Assembly: GCF_001544535.1 (NCBI RefSeq)
Contig: NZ_FCON02000028.1
Coordinates: 1 to 64,000 of the forward strand
Source of the DNA: Caballeronia choica
GTDB lineage: Bacteria > Pseudomonadota > Gammaproteobacteria > Burkholderiales > Burkholderiaceae
DNA: 64,000 nt
Direction of reading: 5' to 3'
The notes under the pieces: model-generated
What the model saw: only the letters and a program-made list of their open reading frames with translations
Databases searched by the model: none
Told to the model about the DNA's origin: nothing
Part shown: positions 63,840-64,000 of the stretch, piece after piece
Layout: every line of letters begins with the position of its first letter
How positions within the stretch are numbered: position 1 is the first letter of the stretch
Position numbers and translations under genes: made by a program

Positions 63840-64000
63840 TGCACCCGCCGATGCCCGCTCCGAAACGGACTCGAGAAATCTCGACCGCCAGCCTCGCGAA
63901 CGCCATCCACGCAGCCGACATCATCGATGTGTGCGGCGCTCGTCGTCGATAGCGTGCGTCGCGAAAGGGGGCACGGGACCCGTCGAGATTCGTGCGCGTC
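63840..64000 (-). pseudogene. C-terminal part of a second LysR-type regulator (runs off the window)
   Basis: The minus-strand frame SAAWMAFARLAVEISRVRFG matches [20 protein letters not shown] at the end of the LysR gene at 59002. The DNA also matches (63848-63915 against 59031-59098). Upstream text (FRDARYRRRAP, HTSMM) is consistent with a LysR effector domain, with no start in view, and the gene continues beyond the window. After RFGAGIGG the frame reads into a Cys-rich tail, so its end is altered. Confidence 0.45.

Overview
The window looks like part of a replicon (secondary chromosome, megaplasmid or accessory-rich chromosomal stretch) of a Burkholderiaceae bacterium, most likely Paraburkholderia, Caballeronia or Burkholderia. 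The basis is the GC-rich sequence, codon use, gene families (YqhD, DctQM-type TRAP transporter, CsbD, HdeD, DUF1345, GntR/FCD) and compact AGGAG-led operons. No rRNA, tRNA, CRISPR array or complete prophage was seen. Names are from memory of protein families; no search was run.

Layout. 0-10 kb: mixed accessory genes. These are a transglutaminase-like protein, a CsbD-type stress protein whose start position reads ACG, two genes that meet head to head and both lack their 5' ends (DUF2382 and RES), YqhD, a beta-hydroxyacid dehydrogenase, threonine aldolase, HU, a ribbon-helix-helix protein and a coiled-coil protein. 10-15 kb: a receiver-like protein and a two-gene module of a double-domain KaiC-like ATPase and a soluble hybrid histidine kinase. 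15-20 kb: UvrA-like ATPase, ABM-fold monooxygenase, short host-attachment protein and an Old Yellow Enzyme. 20-23 kb: repeats, a frameshifted small gene, then a thioredoxin-reductase-like flavoprotein next to a UBP-type zinc-finger protein.

23.3-31.8 kb: all main genes read on the minus strand and resemble the transmissible locus of stress tolerance (tLST): PsiE, an AraC regulator, HdeD, a PRC-barrel protein, Hsp20, a broken regulator-like gene, an IS110-type element and a ClpK/ClpG disaggregase. The clpK frame is broken at a run of six G in its linker. 32-39 kb: three plus-strand signalling genes (large hybrid kinase with HPt, a two-part response regulator, a REC-EAL phosphodiesterase). 40-42.7 kb: debris of plasmid or island type, with a ParE-type toxin-antitoxin pair.

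42.8-57.7 kb: a catabolic island. A minus-strand arm (2-hydroxyacid dehydrogenase, GntR/FCD regulator, fused DctQM, DctP) and a plus-strand operon (aldehyde dehydrogenase, HpcH/HpaI aldolase, acyl-CoA dehydrogenase, fumarate-reductase-type flavoprotein, CaiB/BaiF CoA-transferase, GMC oxidoreductase, EtfB, EtfA) diverge from a 270-bp region with three perfect palindromes. One of them carries TTGACA on both strands. The likely job is uptake and CoA-dependent oxidation of an organic acid or alcohol not named here. 57.7-64 kb: a dead alpha/beta hydrolase, then a LysR regulator divergent from two phytanoyl-CoA-dioxygenase-family genes (the second frameshifted) and a D-2-hydroxyglutarate/lactate-dehydrogenase-type flavoprotein, ending in an IstB (IS21) remnant and a second, partial LysR.

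Decay is a theme: several genes have single-base or two-base indels. Some may be assembly errors and should be checked against reads.
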